Positions 9,779-19,043 of a stretch of DNA of 64,000 bases are shown here, in pieces. Source of the stretch: Ruminiclostridium papyrosolvens C7 (GTDB lineage Bacteria > Bacillota > Clostridia > Acetivibrionales > DSM-1351); the NCBI RefSeq assembly GCF_000421965.1, contig NZ_ATAY01000088.1, forward strand, positions 248,001 to 312,000, given 5' to 3'. A program made the position numbers and the translations under genes. The notes beneath the pieces were generated by a model, which ran no database searches, was not told the DNA's origin, and was given only the letters and a program-made list of their open reading frames with translations. The stretch's first letter is position 1, and the number at the start of each line of letters is the position of its first letter.

Positions 9779-10987
9779 CTAAAGGATTTTATCCTCTTTA
9801 TGTACTTTTTTGCCTGTAATAATATATACTGGATTATTTGCATTCATCATATGGTATCTTCCAACCTTTTTGGAAACAGACGAATTAATACATACCACTT
9901 CTGTTTCAAATCCATTTTCTTGGAATGAATTAATAGCATCATTGAGACTTTCTAACGTAATTGTGTTGGCCACAATATGAATTCCGGGATTTATCTCCGT
10001 GAGGCGTCCGACTATATCAGCCATATTTCCGCTGCTCCCACCTATAAATGCTCTGTCAGGTACGGGAAGTTCTTCAAATATATCCGGTGCAGTTCCTGAA
10101 ACTACCTTGACATTATATGCACCCAGCTTTACTCTGTTTTTATATATTAGCTCCATAGCCTCCGGATTCTTTTCTATGGCATAAACACTGCCGTCAAATG
10201 CTCTTCTTGCCATTTCAACTGCAACCGAGCCGGTTCCTGCTCCAATATCAAACACAATATCACTAGGTTCAATTGCCAGCTTTGCAAGAGTGATGGCACG
10301 TATCTCTTCCTTGGTCATTGGAACCTTGCCACGTTGAAAATCCTCATCCCTGAGTGGAATATGACAGTTAACATAATTCGGGTTTTCCAGCAGCATAACT
10401 GCAAGATTATCAAAGGTATACCCGGCTAATTCTTTCACTGTTCCACTTATTATCCGTTCCTCCGGCATTGACAAATTTTCTCCGATGATTGCTTTTATTT
10501 CTGTCAACCCACCGTCAGACAGGCTTTTGCATATTGTATGTGCTCTATTTTCTCCTCCGGTAAGCACGAACACCTTTGGATTGTATGAGATTTGCCCCAG
10601 TATGTTTTTTTCCCGTCCATGGAGGCTGACCACCTTTATATTCTCATAACTGTTTCCTGTTTTTGAACAAAAATATTGCAGGCTGCTTATACCACATACC
10701 ACTTCAATATCAACTTTATTCTCCAGTTTATCTGACAAGCTTCCTGCAATACTGAAAAACCCGGTATCACCTGAAACCAGCAATGCTATATTCTGACCTT
10801 CTGAAACCTCAATCAACTTTGGTATTTCTGTTACAGGACACTCTATAACCTTCCTCCTGGAATCCGATAAAAATCTGTGTGCAGTACTGTATATAACATC
10901 ACAGCTTTCCATCAGTTTCAAAGCTCTCTGGGTGAGAAAATCCTCCGCGCCCGTTCCTGCACCGATTATATACAGTTTCTTTTTCAT
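9779..10987 (-). CDS. cbiET: cobalt-precorrin-7 C5-methyltransferase / cobalt-precorrin-6B C15-methyltransferase fusion
   Basis: A 402-residue fusion equivalent to CobL. Residues 1 to about 200 are a tetrapyrrole methylase (CbiE) starting 'YIIGAGTGAEDFLTQRA' with 'SGDTGFFSIAG'. Residues about 205-402 are a class I SAM methyltransferase (CbiT) with 'VPMTKEEIRAITLAKL' and the SAM loop 'VFDIGAGTGSVAVEMAR'. It methylates C5 and C15 and decarboxylates the C12 acetate. It starts in a four-base ATGA overlap with cbiX. Fused and split forms both occur in nature. Confidence 0.94.
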   Translation of the reverse strand: MKKKLYIIGAGTGAEDFLTQRALKLMESCDVIYSTAHRFLSDSRRKVIECPVTEIPKLIEVSEGQNIALLVSGDTGFFSIAGSLSDKLENKVDIEVVCGISSLQYFCSKTGNSYENIKVVSLHGREKNILGQISYNPKVFVLTGGENRAHTICKSLSDGGLTEIKAIIGENLSMPEERIISGTVKELAGYTFDNLAVMLLENPNYVNCHIPLRDEDFQRGKVPMTKEEIRAITLAKLAIEPSDIVFDIGAGTGSVAVEMARRAFDGSVYAIEKNPEAMELIYKNRVKLGAYNVKVVSGTAPDIFEELPVPDRAFIGGSSGNMADIVGRLTEINPGIHIVANTITLESLNDAINSFQENGFETEVVCINSSVSKKVGRYHMMNANNPVYIITGKKVHKEDKIL

Positions 10988-11346
10988 AAAGCCTCTCTGA
11001 TTCGGTCTGCCAGAACATCTGCAAGTCTTGGGTCAGCTCCCAGAGTATTTCCTAAAGTCACCTTAATCCCGGGATGTTTTTCAATGTATTCCTTTATCTC
11101 CCCGGGTATATCCTCTCTGATATGTATTCCTTCAAAAAGAAAATACGGTACTACTGTTATATTGTCAGCACCCTTTTTAATAAGCATATCAAGTCCCTTT
11201 TCCAGATTTATGTCACAAAATTCCATATATGCAGTCTCAATCATAACTCCGGGGAGCTGTGCTTTAGTCATATCTGTTATCTTATGCAAAGTTTCCAGAG
11301 TTTTTCTTTCACGGCTTCCATGAGCAAGAATCAGTATTGCCTTCAT
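10984..11346 (-). CDS. cbiX: small sirohydrochlorin cobaltochelatase CbiX
   Basis: A 120-residue short-form CbiX, about half the length of typical class II chelatases, which is thought to work as a homodimer. The two metal-handling histidines are H9 in 'LAHGSR' and H75 in 'FEGIHIREDIP'. It inserts Co2+ into sirohydrochlorin, so this is the anaerobic, early-cobalt pathway. The gene has ATGA overlaps with hemL upstream and cbiET downstream. An archaeal-type nickel or iron role for small CbiX proteins exists, but the surrounding genes argue for cobalt. Confidence 0.9.
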   Translation of the reverse strand: MKAILILAHGSRERKTLETLHKITDMTKAQLPGVMIETAYMEFCDINLEKGLDMLIKKGADNITVVPYFLFEGIHIREDIPGEIKEYIEKHPGIKVTLGNTLGADPRLADVLADRIREAL

Positions 11347-12647
11347 AATAGTTCCTCCATTAAAGCTATATTTTCAACCAAGCTTTCTTCAGCAGCTTTC
11401 AAGGTAGCGTCAATATCCTCACAAGTATGTGCGGCGCTTACAAACATGGCCTCAAACTGCGACGGTGCGAGATAAATTCCTTTGCTTAGCATACTCTTGA
11501 AAAAGGCTGCATAACACTTGGTATTGCTTTGTTTAGCCTCCTGATAGTTGGTAACTGGGTTTTGAGAGAAAAACATACAAAGCAAAGAACCAACTCTGTT
11601 CAATGTAACTGGCGCCTTATATTTTTTTACTATCTTTTCCAATCCGTAACTCAATACTTCAGCCTTGTTATTAATATCCTCATATATTCCGGGACTGCTG
11701 TTCAAAATTTCAAGCTGTGCAAGTCCTGCCGCCATTGCAACTGGATTCCCTGAAAGTGTTCCTGCCTGATAAACTCCTCCGCAAGGTGCCACGTATTCCA
11801 TTAATTCTTTTCTTCCTGCGTAGGCACCCACAGGCATACCACCGCCTATTATTTTTCCGAAGGTCACAATGTCAGCTTCAACTCCAAAATACTCCTGTGC
11901 TCCTCCTGCCCCAAGACGAAAACCTGTAATAACTTCGTCAAAAATAAGCAATGTAGAGTTTTGACGGCAAATACAGGCCAACTCCTTCAAAAAACCTTCT
12001 TGGGGAGGAATAACTCCCATATTTGCTGCAACAGGCTCTATAATTACAGCTGCTATTTGATTCTTATTTTCTTCAAATAACCGCTCAACACTGGAAATAT
12101 TATTATAAACTGCAGTTAATGTATCTCCCGCTACGTTCCGTGGTACTCCCAGACTGTCAGGGACTCCGGCAGTCAGTACACCTGAGCCTGCCTTTACAAG
12201 CATACTGTCACTGTGTCCGTGATAACAGCCCTCAAATTTTATAATCCTGTCCCTCTTTGTAAAGCCCCTCGCCAGCCGGATAGCGCTCATAACCGCTTCT
12301 GTTCCACTGTTCACCATTCTGACCATTTCAACCCCGGACACCATGGAAACTATCATCTCTGCTATTTGTACCTCGGCTTCAACAGGGGCTCCAAAGCTAA
12401 GTCCGTTATGCATTACCTTTTCAACACTTTTCAGTATAAGTTCATTACTATGGCCTAAAATCATGGGACCCCATGAACATACATAATCGATGTACTCTCT
12501 TTCCTCTACATCATAAATCTTTGAACCTTTTGCACGGCTTATGAATAAAGGGTTTGAGTCCACTGCACGAAATGCTCTTACCGGGCTGTTAACACCACCG
12601 GGAATTATTTTTTTTGCCCTTTCAAACAAATCTGAACTTAATTTCAT
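11343..12647 (-). CDS. hemL: glutamate-1-semialdehyde 2,1-aminomutase
   Basis: A 434-residue PLP-dependent aminomutase of normal length. It begins with the family hallmark 'KIIPGGVNSPVRAF', has 'NSGTEAVMSAIRLAR' (113-127), 'FDEVITGFR' (236-244) and the PLP lysine K265 in 'TFGKIIGGGMPVGAYAG'. It makes 5-aminolevulinate from glutamate-1-semialdehyde, the product of HemA encoded in the same operon. The start overlaps the hemB stop as ATGA. Confidence 0.96.
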   Translation of the reverse strand: MKLSSDLFERAKKIIPGGVNSPVRAFRAVDSNPLFISRAKGSKIYDVEEREYIDYVCSWGPMILGHSNELILKSVEKVMHNGLSFGAPVEAEVQIAEMIVSMVSGVEMVRMVNSGTEAVMSAIRLARGFTKRDRIIKFEGCYHGHSDSMLVKAGSGVLTAGVPDSLGVPRNVAGDTLTAVYNNISSVERLFEENKNQIAAVIIEPVAANMGVIPPQEGFLKELACICRQNSTLLIFDEVITGFRLGAGGAQEYFGVEADIVTFGKIIGGGMPVGAYAGRKELMEYVAPCGGVYQAGTLSGNPVAMAAGLAQLEILNSSPGIYEDINNKAEVLSYGLEKIVKKYKAPVTLNRVGSLLCMFFSQNPVTNYQEAKQSNTKCYAAFFKSMLSKGIYLAPSQFEAMFVSAAHTCEDIDATLKAAEESLVENIALMEELL

Positions 12648-13621
12648 CCTATATCCCCTTTCTTTATTGCTTCGGAAATTTCTCCTGCAAAATAGGTTAT
12701 AAGTATATCTGCACCGGCCCTGAAAATGCTGACTGTACTTTCACACATTACACCGTATTCATCAATCAGTCCCTGAGCAGCAGCAGCCTTTATCATGGCA
12801 TATTCACCGCTGACACTGTAGGCTGCCAGAGGCAGCTGAATTTTTTCCCTGACCTCCTTTATAACATCCAGATACGCTAGTGCAGGCTTAACCATCAATA
12901 TATCCGCACCTTCCTCAACATCAAGAAGTGCCTCCTTTACAGCTTCACGTCTGTTATGATAATCCATCTGATAGCTTTTTCGGTCTCCAAATGCAGGTGC
13001 CGAGCCTGCTGCCTCACGGAATGGTCCGTAAAATGACGAGGCATACTTTACGGCATATGACATGACAGGAATGTCTGTAAACCCGTTTTTGTCCAGAGCC
13101 GTTCTAAGTGCATATATTCTGCCGTCCATCATATCAGACGGAGCGACCATGTCCGCTCCTGCCATTGCATGGGATAAAGCTATCTTTTCAAGATAGGGCA
13201 GGGTTCTGTCATTATTGACCCTTTCACCCTCCAAAATCCCGCAGTGACCGTGAGATGTGTATTCACACATGCAAATATCGGTTATTACCTGCATCTGTGG
13301 ATACCTCCGCTTTATTTCACGTATCCCCTGCTGCAATACTCCGTTTTCATTGTATGCCTCAGAGCCTTTTTCATCCTTATGCTCCGGGAGTCCAAAGAGT
13401 ATTACGGATTTTACATCTGCTTTTAGGGCATTTTCAATCGCTTCCCCTACCATATCAGGGCTATAATGATACTGTCCGGGCAGGGAGCTGATTTCCTTCT
13501 TTATGTTTTTACCCTCTATTATAAAAAGAGGCTGAATAAGTGAATCAGTTGACAATCTGGTTTCCCTGACTGTTTTTCGTAGCACTTCACCGGTTCTCAA
13601 TCTTCTTGGTCTGTTAATCAT
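12644..13621 (-). CDS. hemB: porphobilinogen synthase (5-aminolevulinate dehydratase)
   Basis: About 325 residues. The zinc-type metal site is visible as 'DICMCEYTSHGHCG' with three cysteines (118, 120 and 128 in the frame from 13624), which marks the zinc-dependent class. The Schiff-base lysines are in 'YAVKYASSFYGPFREAAGSAP' and 'DILMVKPALAYLD'. It joins two aminolevulinates into porphobilinogen. Two starts are possible: TTG at 13624 and ATG at 13621, both served by GGGAGG inside the end of the previous gene. I favour the ATG. The start falls within the last codons of cobA-hemD. Confidence 0.95.
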   Translation of the reverse strand: MINRPRRLRTGEVLRKTVRETRLSTDSLIQPLFIIEGKNIKKEISSLPGQYHYSPDMVGEAIENALKADVKSVILFGLPEHKDEKGSEAYNENGVLQQGIREIKRRYPQMQVITDICMCEYTSHGHCGILEGERVNNDRTLPYLEKIALSHAMAGADMVAPSDMMDGRIYALRTALDKNGFTDIPVMSYAVKYASSFYGPFREAAGSAPAFGDRKSYQMDYHNRREAVKEALLDVEEGADILMVKPALAYLDVIKEVREKIQLPLAAYSVSGEYAMIKAAAAQGLIDEYGVMCESTVSIFRAGADILITYFAGEISEAIKKGDIG

Positions 13622-15128
13622 CAATAATGCCGCCTCCCATTTTCAATAGCTTGTCTATCATAGAATCAATTGTTGATTTTTCAGCTACTACATATCTCAA
13701 GTTATACTTGTCAGCCGCATCCGCCGTCTGATTTCCGATGCAAACAGCCGTCAGACTTTCCAAAGGAGTATCTTTCATAGATGTTATAAATCCCTCTACT
13801 GTTGATGCACTTGTAAAAGTTATGTAATTAAGTTCACCATCGACTATCAGTTTTCTGATCTCATCACTGTTTTCATTTATATAATTCGTATGGTACAAGG
13901 GAACCCGGTCAAATTTAATATTATTGCTTTTCAAAATGTTAACAATGTCGTCACTTGCTATTGCTGCATCGCAAATCAGAACCTTTTCATTTTTTCCGAT
14001 AATCTCGGCAATTCCTTGTGCAAGATGACTACCGTCAAAGATTTCAGGAGTAAAATCAGAAATCAGCCCTACTTCCTTTAAAGCTCTCGCTGTCTGACTT
14101 CCAACCGTACCAATCTTTATATTTGCAAGAAATCTTGCATCAAGTCCTTTGGAATTTAAGTAATCAAAAAATATCTGTATACCATTTTTACTGGTAAATA
14201 AAATCCAGCCATATTCACTGAGATTTTCACATGCACGGTAAAGCTCTTCATTCTCCGGTATAGGTACCACCTCTATACAAGGATACTCCACAGGCTCCGC
14301 ACCCAGTTGGCGAAGTTTTTCCACAAGTGTACCCGAAGATGCCTTAGGTCTTGTAACAAGTATTTTTGTACCGAAGAGAGGCTTTTTCATAAACCAACTG
14401 AATTTTTCAGAGAGAGTGCAAACCTTTCCTACAGCAATAATGGCAGGAGATTTTATTCCCATCTCCAAAGCCTTTTGTTCCAGTGTACCCACGGTGGCAA
14501 CCAGTTTTCTCTGGTTTGGCCTTGTTCCGTTCTCAACTATGGCAGCAGGCATGTCCTTATCCATACCCGCATTTATAAGCCCCTTCATCAAATATGATAG
14601 TGAGGATAATCCCATCAGAAAAACAAGGGTTCCATTTAATTCCTTTAATTCTTGAAATGGAATAGAAAGCTGTCCTCCTTCTCTGGCATGCCCGGTAATA
14701 ATATGCAGCGAAGAACAAAAATCCCTGTGGGTAGCCGGTATCCCCCCGTAGCACAATGCTGCAACTGCCGAAGTTATCCCGGGAACAACCTCAAATGGAA
14801 TATTATTTTCATACAGCAGTTCAAGTTCTTCTCCTCCCCTGCCAAATACGAAAGGGTCTCCTCCTTTAAGCCTTATAACCGTGTTTCCTTCCAGTGACTT
14901 TTTTAGGAGTATACGGTTAATTTCTTCCTGTTTAACAGGGTGGAATTTATTCTCTTTTCCCACATCTATCTTTTCTGCCTCAGGTGGAATCATTTTAATA
15001 ATTTCTTCCGATACCAGTCTGTCATACACTACCACATCAGCCTGGGAGAGAAGTTCCGCTCCCCTTAATGTAATAAGCCCCTTATCTCCCGGTCCTGCAC
15101 CAACTAAGGCCACAAATCCATCCTTCAT
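13614..15128 (-). CDS. cobA-hemD: uroporphyrinogen-III C-methyltransferase / uroporphyrinogen-III synthase fusion
   Basis: A 504-residue two-domain enzyme. Residues 1 to about 245 are a SUMT methylase ('VALVGAGPGDKGLITLRG', 'VVYDRLVS', 'RLKGGDPFVFGRGGEE', 'VPGITSA'). Residues about 255-504 are a HemD domain ('ILVTRPKASSGTLVEKLRQLG', 'FTSKNGIQIFFDYL', 'TFTSASTVEGF'). Together they close hydroxymethylbilane to uroporphyrinogen III and methylate it to precorrin-2. I chose the ATG at 15128, with GGAGG eight bases upstream; the open frame to 15185 would overlap hemC. The fusion is common in clostridia. Confidence 0.94.
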   Translation of the reverse strand: MKDGFVALVGAGPGDKGLITLRGAELLSQADVVVYDRLVSEEIIKMIPPEAEKIDVGKENKFHPVKQEEINRILLKKSLEGNTVIRLKGGDPFVFGRGGEELELLYENNIPFEVVPGITSAVAALCYGGIPATHRDFCSSLHIITGHAREGGQLSIPFQELKELNGTLVFLMGLSSLSYLMKGLINAGMDKDMPAAIVENGTRPNQRKLVATVGTLEQKALEMGIKSPAIIAVGKVCTLSEKFSWFMKKPLFGTKILVTRPKASSGTLVEKLRQLGAEPVEYPCIEVVPIPENEELYRACENLSEYGWILFTSKNGIQIFFDYLNSKGLDARFLANIKIGTVGSQTARALKEVGLISDFTPEIFDGSHLAQGIAEIIGKNEKVLICDAAIASDDIVNILKSNNIKFDRVPLYHTNYINENSDEIRKLIVDGELNYITFTSASTVEGFITSMKDTPLESLTAVCIGNQTADAADKYNLRYVVAEKSTIDSMIDKLLKMGGGIIDD

Positions 15129-15150
15129 AACCTTTACCTCCACACTTAAA

Positions 15151-16020
15151 TCATTCTGCAGCTTTCCATCTTTTAACCAGTCCATAGCCTAATTCCACAG
15201 GATTATGCCTGCTTCCGGAAACACATTCCTTCCTTGACTCTCCTGTTGTTTCATTGCAGTATAAGCCCTTTAGAATAATGTCACTTCCCTGAATTGTTGC
15301 ATAAGCTGCTATTGGGGTGCTGCAGCCTCCGTTCATTTCTCTTACAAAGGTTCTTTCTGCCAGTGAAATACAAAGGGATTCCTCACTATGGAACAGCTTT
15401 AGAAAATCAAATTTTTCTCCGGCTCTGCCCTGCACTGCTATAATGCCCTGACTTGCCGCAGGAAGAATTTCATCAATTGAAAAATATCTGCTGATACGAC
15501 TTTCAAGACCAAGCCTCTTAATGCCGGCAGCAGCAAGTACTATGGCTGAAAACTCACCGCTGTCAAGTTTTTTAAGCCGGGTTTGCACATTTCCTCGGAT
15601 GGGGGCTGTTTTACAACCCGGAAACAATTCTTTCAACTGGAGTTGCCTTCTCAGACTTGAACTTCCTATAGGTTCTCCATTTTCACCATTATGAGGCAAA
15701 ATAAAGGCATCTCTGGGGTCTTCACGTTTTGACAGTGCTACCACAGGCAGTTCAGGGTTTTCTTCCAGAGGCATATCCTTATAACTGTGTACGGTGATAT
15801 CCACCTCATTATTGTACAATGCATTATCTAATTCCTTGACAAACAGGCCCTTTCCCCCCACTTTGTCAAGGGTTTTGTCCAGAATCCTGTCTCCGGTAGT
15901 TTTCATTGTAATTAATTCCAGCTCTATATCAGGGTCATACTCTCTGATTGCAGCCATTACCATCTCAGATTGTATAATTGCAAGCTTGCTGTCCCTACTG
16001 CCTATTCTGATTTTTTTCAT
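15151..16020 (-). CDS. hemC: porphobilinogen deaminase (hydroxymethylbilane synthase)
   Basis: About 289 residues. Family marks are 'IRIGSRDSKLAIIQSEMV' at the N terminus, 'GDRILDKTLDKVGGKGLFVKE', 'HSYKDMPLE', 'GSSLRRQLQL' and the dipyrromethane cofactor cysteine in 'NGGCSTPIAAYA'. The ATG at 16020 overlaps the stop of the upstream gene as ATGA and has GGTGGA upstream. It polymerises four porphobilinogens to hydroxymethylbilane for the HemD domain encoded next. Confidence 0.96.
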   Translation of the reverse strand: MKKIRIGSRDSKLAIIQSEMVMAAIREYDPDIELELITMKTTGDRILDKTLDKVGGKGLFVKELDNALYNNEVDITVHSYKDMPLEENPELPVVALSKREDPRDAFILPHNGENGEPIGSSSLRRQLQLKELFPGCKTAPIRGNVQTRLKKLDSGEFSAIVLAAAGIKRLGLESRISRYFSIDEILPAASQGIIAVQGRAGEKFDFLKLFHSEESLCISLAERTFVREMNGGCSTPIAAYATIQGSDIILKGLYCNETTGESRKECVSGSRHNPVELGYGLVKRWKAAE

Positions 16021-17231
16021 ATAAAATTCCACCGTATCCTTTCAGCAACGGATTTTACAAGACTGTGATTATCTCCGTTCTTGGAAACCAGCCCCCCGAC
16101 TATACCGTCAAATTCGAAAATTGCAGGAAAGTAAAAGCTGCACTCTTCTCTGCAATCCGCTATACTCATTTGTATGCCCTTTTGCCTGGCATCCAGATAT
16201 ATCTTATGGTTAGTCTCTCTGTCATCTGTAGCGGCAACCGCCAGAAACTTATTTTGAATGTCCCATGATTCATAATATCCTTCTCTGTAAGTAAACAGCT
16301 TACGATTTAACATTTCTTGAAGCTCCGGGGTAAGGTTTGGAGATACCAGATAAATATCCGCTCCGAATTTGAGCAGTGTTTTTACTCTCCGGGCTGCAAT
16401 CTCTCCACCTCCCGCAACAAGAACCTTTTTCCCGGTTAATTCAATAAATAGAGGGAATCTTCCATATTGAGGGTGGTTACATAAACCAAGTTTATTCATA
16501 ATCACTGTCTTTAAATGAGATATTGTAAGTCCATCACTTTCAACTGTACGGGATATAAGAACTACTGTCACTCCAAGTGCTTCCGCGGCAGATATTTTTT
16601 CCTTGAAGCCTCCTGCCGAGCCTGTGTCCTTGGTTACAAGGTATCTTGCATTTGTCTGCTTTAAAGTGGCAATATTCATCTCATATGAAAACGGCCCCTG
16701 CATACAGATAAGGTTTTTACCTTTAAAGCCCAGTTTAGTGCACTTATCTACAACCTCAGTGGTAGGAAGTACCCTTGCAAATATTCTGGTGCCATAATCT
16801 GACACACCTGTAAAGGCATCCAGTTCCTTGCTGCCTGTAGTAACAAGAATATTGCCTCCTACTGTATTCAAATACTTTACTGCTTCGTCGGTATCATTTA
16901 CCTCTATTACTTTTCCGGCTGATATTGACGGTCTCAGCAGCCGTATATATTCCACGCCTTCGCTGTTGCATGCAGATCTAATATTTTTAGTTACGAGCTC
17001 TGCATATGGATGGGTCGCATCAATCACAAATGAATAATCCGGAACCATTTGGGCCATCTGTTCTTCCGACAGCCTTCCCGTTCTTACTTCTATCCGACTG
17101 TCAGCCGGCATTACCATATTTCCGTATTCGGTTGCAACGCAGACAGTAACGGATACTCCTTTATCTGCCAGAAATTGTGATATCTCTCTGCCTTCCGTTG
17201 TTCCTGAAAAAACAAGCACCTTCATATGCAA
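16017..17231 (-). CDS. cbiJ: cobalt-precorrin-6A reductase / precorrin-2 dehydrogenase fusion (CbiJ-SirC type)
   Basis: A 404-residue fusion of two separate enzymes. Residues 1 to about 250 match CbiJ/CobK ('VLVFSGTTEGREISQFL', 'VIDATHPYAELVTKNI', 'ILVTTGSKELDAF'). From about residue 258 a SirC/CysG-N domain begins ('GRFPLFIELTGKKVLVAGGG', an NAD-binding GGGEIAARR loop, then 'ATDDRETN' and 'ECSFYFPAIF'). It would supply both precorrin-2 oxidation to sirohydrochlorin and the later ring reduction. No ferrochelatase part of CysG is present; CbiX provides metal insertion. A TTG at 17231 (GGCGG eight bases upstream) or the ATG two codons later are possible starts. Confidence 0.9.
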   Translation of the reverse strand: MHMKVLVFSGTTEGREISQFLADKGVSVTVCVATEYGNMVMPADSRIEVRTGRLSEEQMAQMVPDYSFVIDATHPYAELVTKNIRSACNSEGVEYIRLLRPSISAGKVIEVNDTDEAVKYLNTVGGNILVTTGSKELDAFTGVSDYGTRIFARVLPTTEVVDKCTKLGFKGKNLICMQGPFSYEMNIATLKQTNARYLVTKDTGSAGGFKEKISAAEALGVTVVLISRTVESDGLTISHLKTVIMNKLGLCNHPQYGRFPLFIELTGKKVLVAGGGEIAARRVKTLLKFGADIYLVSPNLTPELQEMLNRKLFTYREGYYESWDIQNKFLAVAATDDRETNHKIYLDARQKGIQMSIADCREECSFYFPAIFEFDGIVGGLVSKNGDNHSLVKSVAERIRWNFI

Positions 17232-17255
17232 ACAGTTTTCCGCCTTTCAATGATT

Positions 17256-17990
17256 TCATATTCCTTTGTAGCCTCTTGAAGTTACAAGTCTGTTATTTAT
17301 TACCCGGGTATTTTTGTTTCCAATAATAACTGTTGTAAACATGTCCACTTGCTCTTGGGATAGTTCCGCCAGAGTCAATATTTTGGAGGTCTGCCCCTCG
17401 CGTCCTATATTGCGTACATACCCACAGGGGGTATCCCTGTCTGCCACCGCCAAAATTATCTCGCAAGCTTTTTTGAGATAATCACTACGCTTTTTGCTGG
17501 ACGGGTTGTATATGCAAATTGCAAAGCCTGCTTCAACCGCAAGTCTCAGCCTGTTCTCAATAACCTCCCATGGTGTCAGAAGATCACTGAGGGATATAAC
17601 CGCAAAATCATGAGTCAACGGAGCTCCAAGTACTGCTGCAGCAGACGAAGCCGCTGTGATTCCCGGTATAACCTCAACCTGTATGGTAGTTGTTTCATAT
17701 TCCCCCAGCACCTCATATATGAGACCCGCCATACCGTAAATGCCTGCATCCCCAGAGGATATTACCGCCACTTTTTTCCCTGCCATAGCGGCTTCTACAG
17801 CCAATTTACACCTGTCGACCTCTCTTTTCATGGGGGTTGTTAATATCTCCTTGTCAGGCAACAGATGCCTTATTAAATCAATATAAACGTCATATCCCAC
17901 CACCAGCTGACTTTCCTCAATAGCCCTGATTGCCTTTCCCGTAAGCTGGCAATCTTCTCCCGGCCCTATGCCCACAACATATAGTTTCAA
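17256..17990 (-). CDS. cbiH: cobalt-precorrin-3 C17-methyltransferase
   Basis: About 244 residues of the tetrapyrrole methylase fold: 'LYVVGIGPGEDCQLTGKA', 'VVGYDVYIDLI', 'VISSGDAGIYGMAGL', 'VIPGITAASSAAAVLGAPL' and 'IYNPSSKKRSDYL'. This set is typical of CbiH/CobJ, the ring-contracting C17-methyltransferase. I place the start at a TTG (17990) because AGGAGG lies five bases before it; the frame from 18005 has no such site. It follows hemA by about 20 bases. Confidence 0.93.
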   Translation of the reverse strand: MKLYVVGIGPGEDCQLTGKAIRAIEESQLVVGYDVYIDLIRHLLPDKEILTTPMKREVDRCKLAVEAAMAGKKVAVISSGDAGIYGMAGLIYEVLGEYETTTIQVEVIPGITAASSAAAVLGAPLTHDFAVISLSDLLTPWEVIENRLRLAVEAGFAICIYNPSSKKRSDYLKKACEIILAVADRDTPCGYVRNIGREGQTSKILTLAELSQEQVDMFTTVIIGNKNTRVINNRLVTSRGYKGI

Positions 17991-18008
17991 GTTAACCTCC
18001 TTCAACCT

Positions 18009-19043
18009 CTAGTAATTTACATTTATCCTGTTCATGTTGTTTACCAGTCTTGCTTTCCTATGATAATTTTTCCACTTTTCAAACTGTAAATTATAGTGGT
18101 GTATTATCTCCTTTATTTCACTTACTTCCTTTTGATTAAGTACAGAAAAATCGGTGTAAAACCTGTCCAGATTATAGCTTTCCACTCCGGGAATTTGTGA
18201 AATGCCCGGCTCAATATCCCTGGGCAGTGCCAGATCAACAAATAGCTCAGGCCTTCTTTCAAGTTTTTCAACCATATCACAGGTTATGGTGAAGTGAGGA
18301 CTTGTAGTTGCACTTATAACTACATCTGAACTGGAAAGAAACTCTTCCCTTTCATCATATGAAATTGTACTGCAGCCAATAGGAACAATTATATCTCCGT
18401 GTTTATACTTTCTGAGTGTAATTGTTACATCTGCCCCCAGCTCAATGAGTTTTTTGCAGCATAACCGCCCTATTTCACCGTTACCGATTACAAGGACTCT
18501 TTTTTCAGAAAAACAGTATTTTTTTGATAATTCTGTAATTGCGCTTTCTGCTGCCGAAGTAGGAACCGCCTTTATTTTAATTTCGGTTTTGGCTTTCTTT
18601 GCCGCTGTAATACCCAGTCTGAACAGTGTCTCCAGCGTTGAATCAATGGTTTTCTCCTCCCGGGCAATAGCAGCCGCATATTTTACCTGTGTAATTATCT
18701 GATCCTCGAAAAACACCATGGACTGAAGTCCGCAAGCTACTTCCATCAAATGGAATATTGCCTCTGAGTCATATCTTATACTAAATAAAGGCATTAACAA
18801 ATTGTGGTCTCCCACCCCGGATAACTGGCACAAAAGCAGGGCAGGATTCAGATTTTCAATGTTCTCTCCCGAAATGTAAAGTTCGGTTCTGTTGCAGGTA
18901 CACAGGAGTACAGCCCCTGAAACGCCGTCAGCAGCTTTTATACTTCTAAGTATTTCTCTGATTCTCGTGGATGTATAGCTGAATCTTTCCCGGACATCGA
19001 TGGCAGCTGATTTATAGTCCAAACTTGTTGATATAATACTCAA
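18009..19043 (-). CDS. hemA: glutamyl-tRNA reductase
   Basis: About 344 residues. The catalytic cysteine is in 'LLCTCNRTELYISG', and the NADPH domain has 'VLVIGNGEIGRLCCKKL'; 'FVDLALPRDIEPGI' follows. It reduces glutamyl-tRNA to glutamate-1-semialdehyde, the first committed step. The usual 'GExQILGQV' stretch reads 'FFEDQIITQV', a mild divergence. A TTG at 19043 overlaps the cbiG stop as TTGA and has GGAG nine bases upstream. An ATG three codons earlier matches the usual family N terminus but lies directly on the GGAG. Either start is possible. Confidence 0.93.
   Translation of the reverse strand: MSIISTSLDYKSAAIDVRERFSYTSTRIREILRSIKAADGVSGAVLLCTCNRTELYISGENIENLNPALLLCQLSGVGDHNLLMPLFSIRYDSEAIFHLMEVACGLQSMVFFEDQIITQVKYAAAIAREEKTIDSTLETLFRLGITAAKKAKTEIKIKAVPTSAAESAITELSKKYCFSEKRVLVIGNGEIGRLCCKKLIELGADVTITLRKYKHGDIIVPIGCSTISYDEREEFLSSSDVVISATTSPHFTITCDMVEKLERRPELFVDLALPRDIEPGISQIPGVESYNLDRFYTDFSVLNQKEVSEIKEIIHHYNLQFEKWKNYHRKARLVNNMNRINVNY

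Noticed and set aside
9775..9843. N-terminal extension of cbiA inside cbiET
   Set aside because: The extra 23 residues come from the antisense-free overlap with the end of cbiET and do not resemble CbiA; the P-loop begins soon after the GTG.
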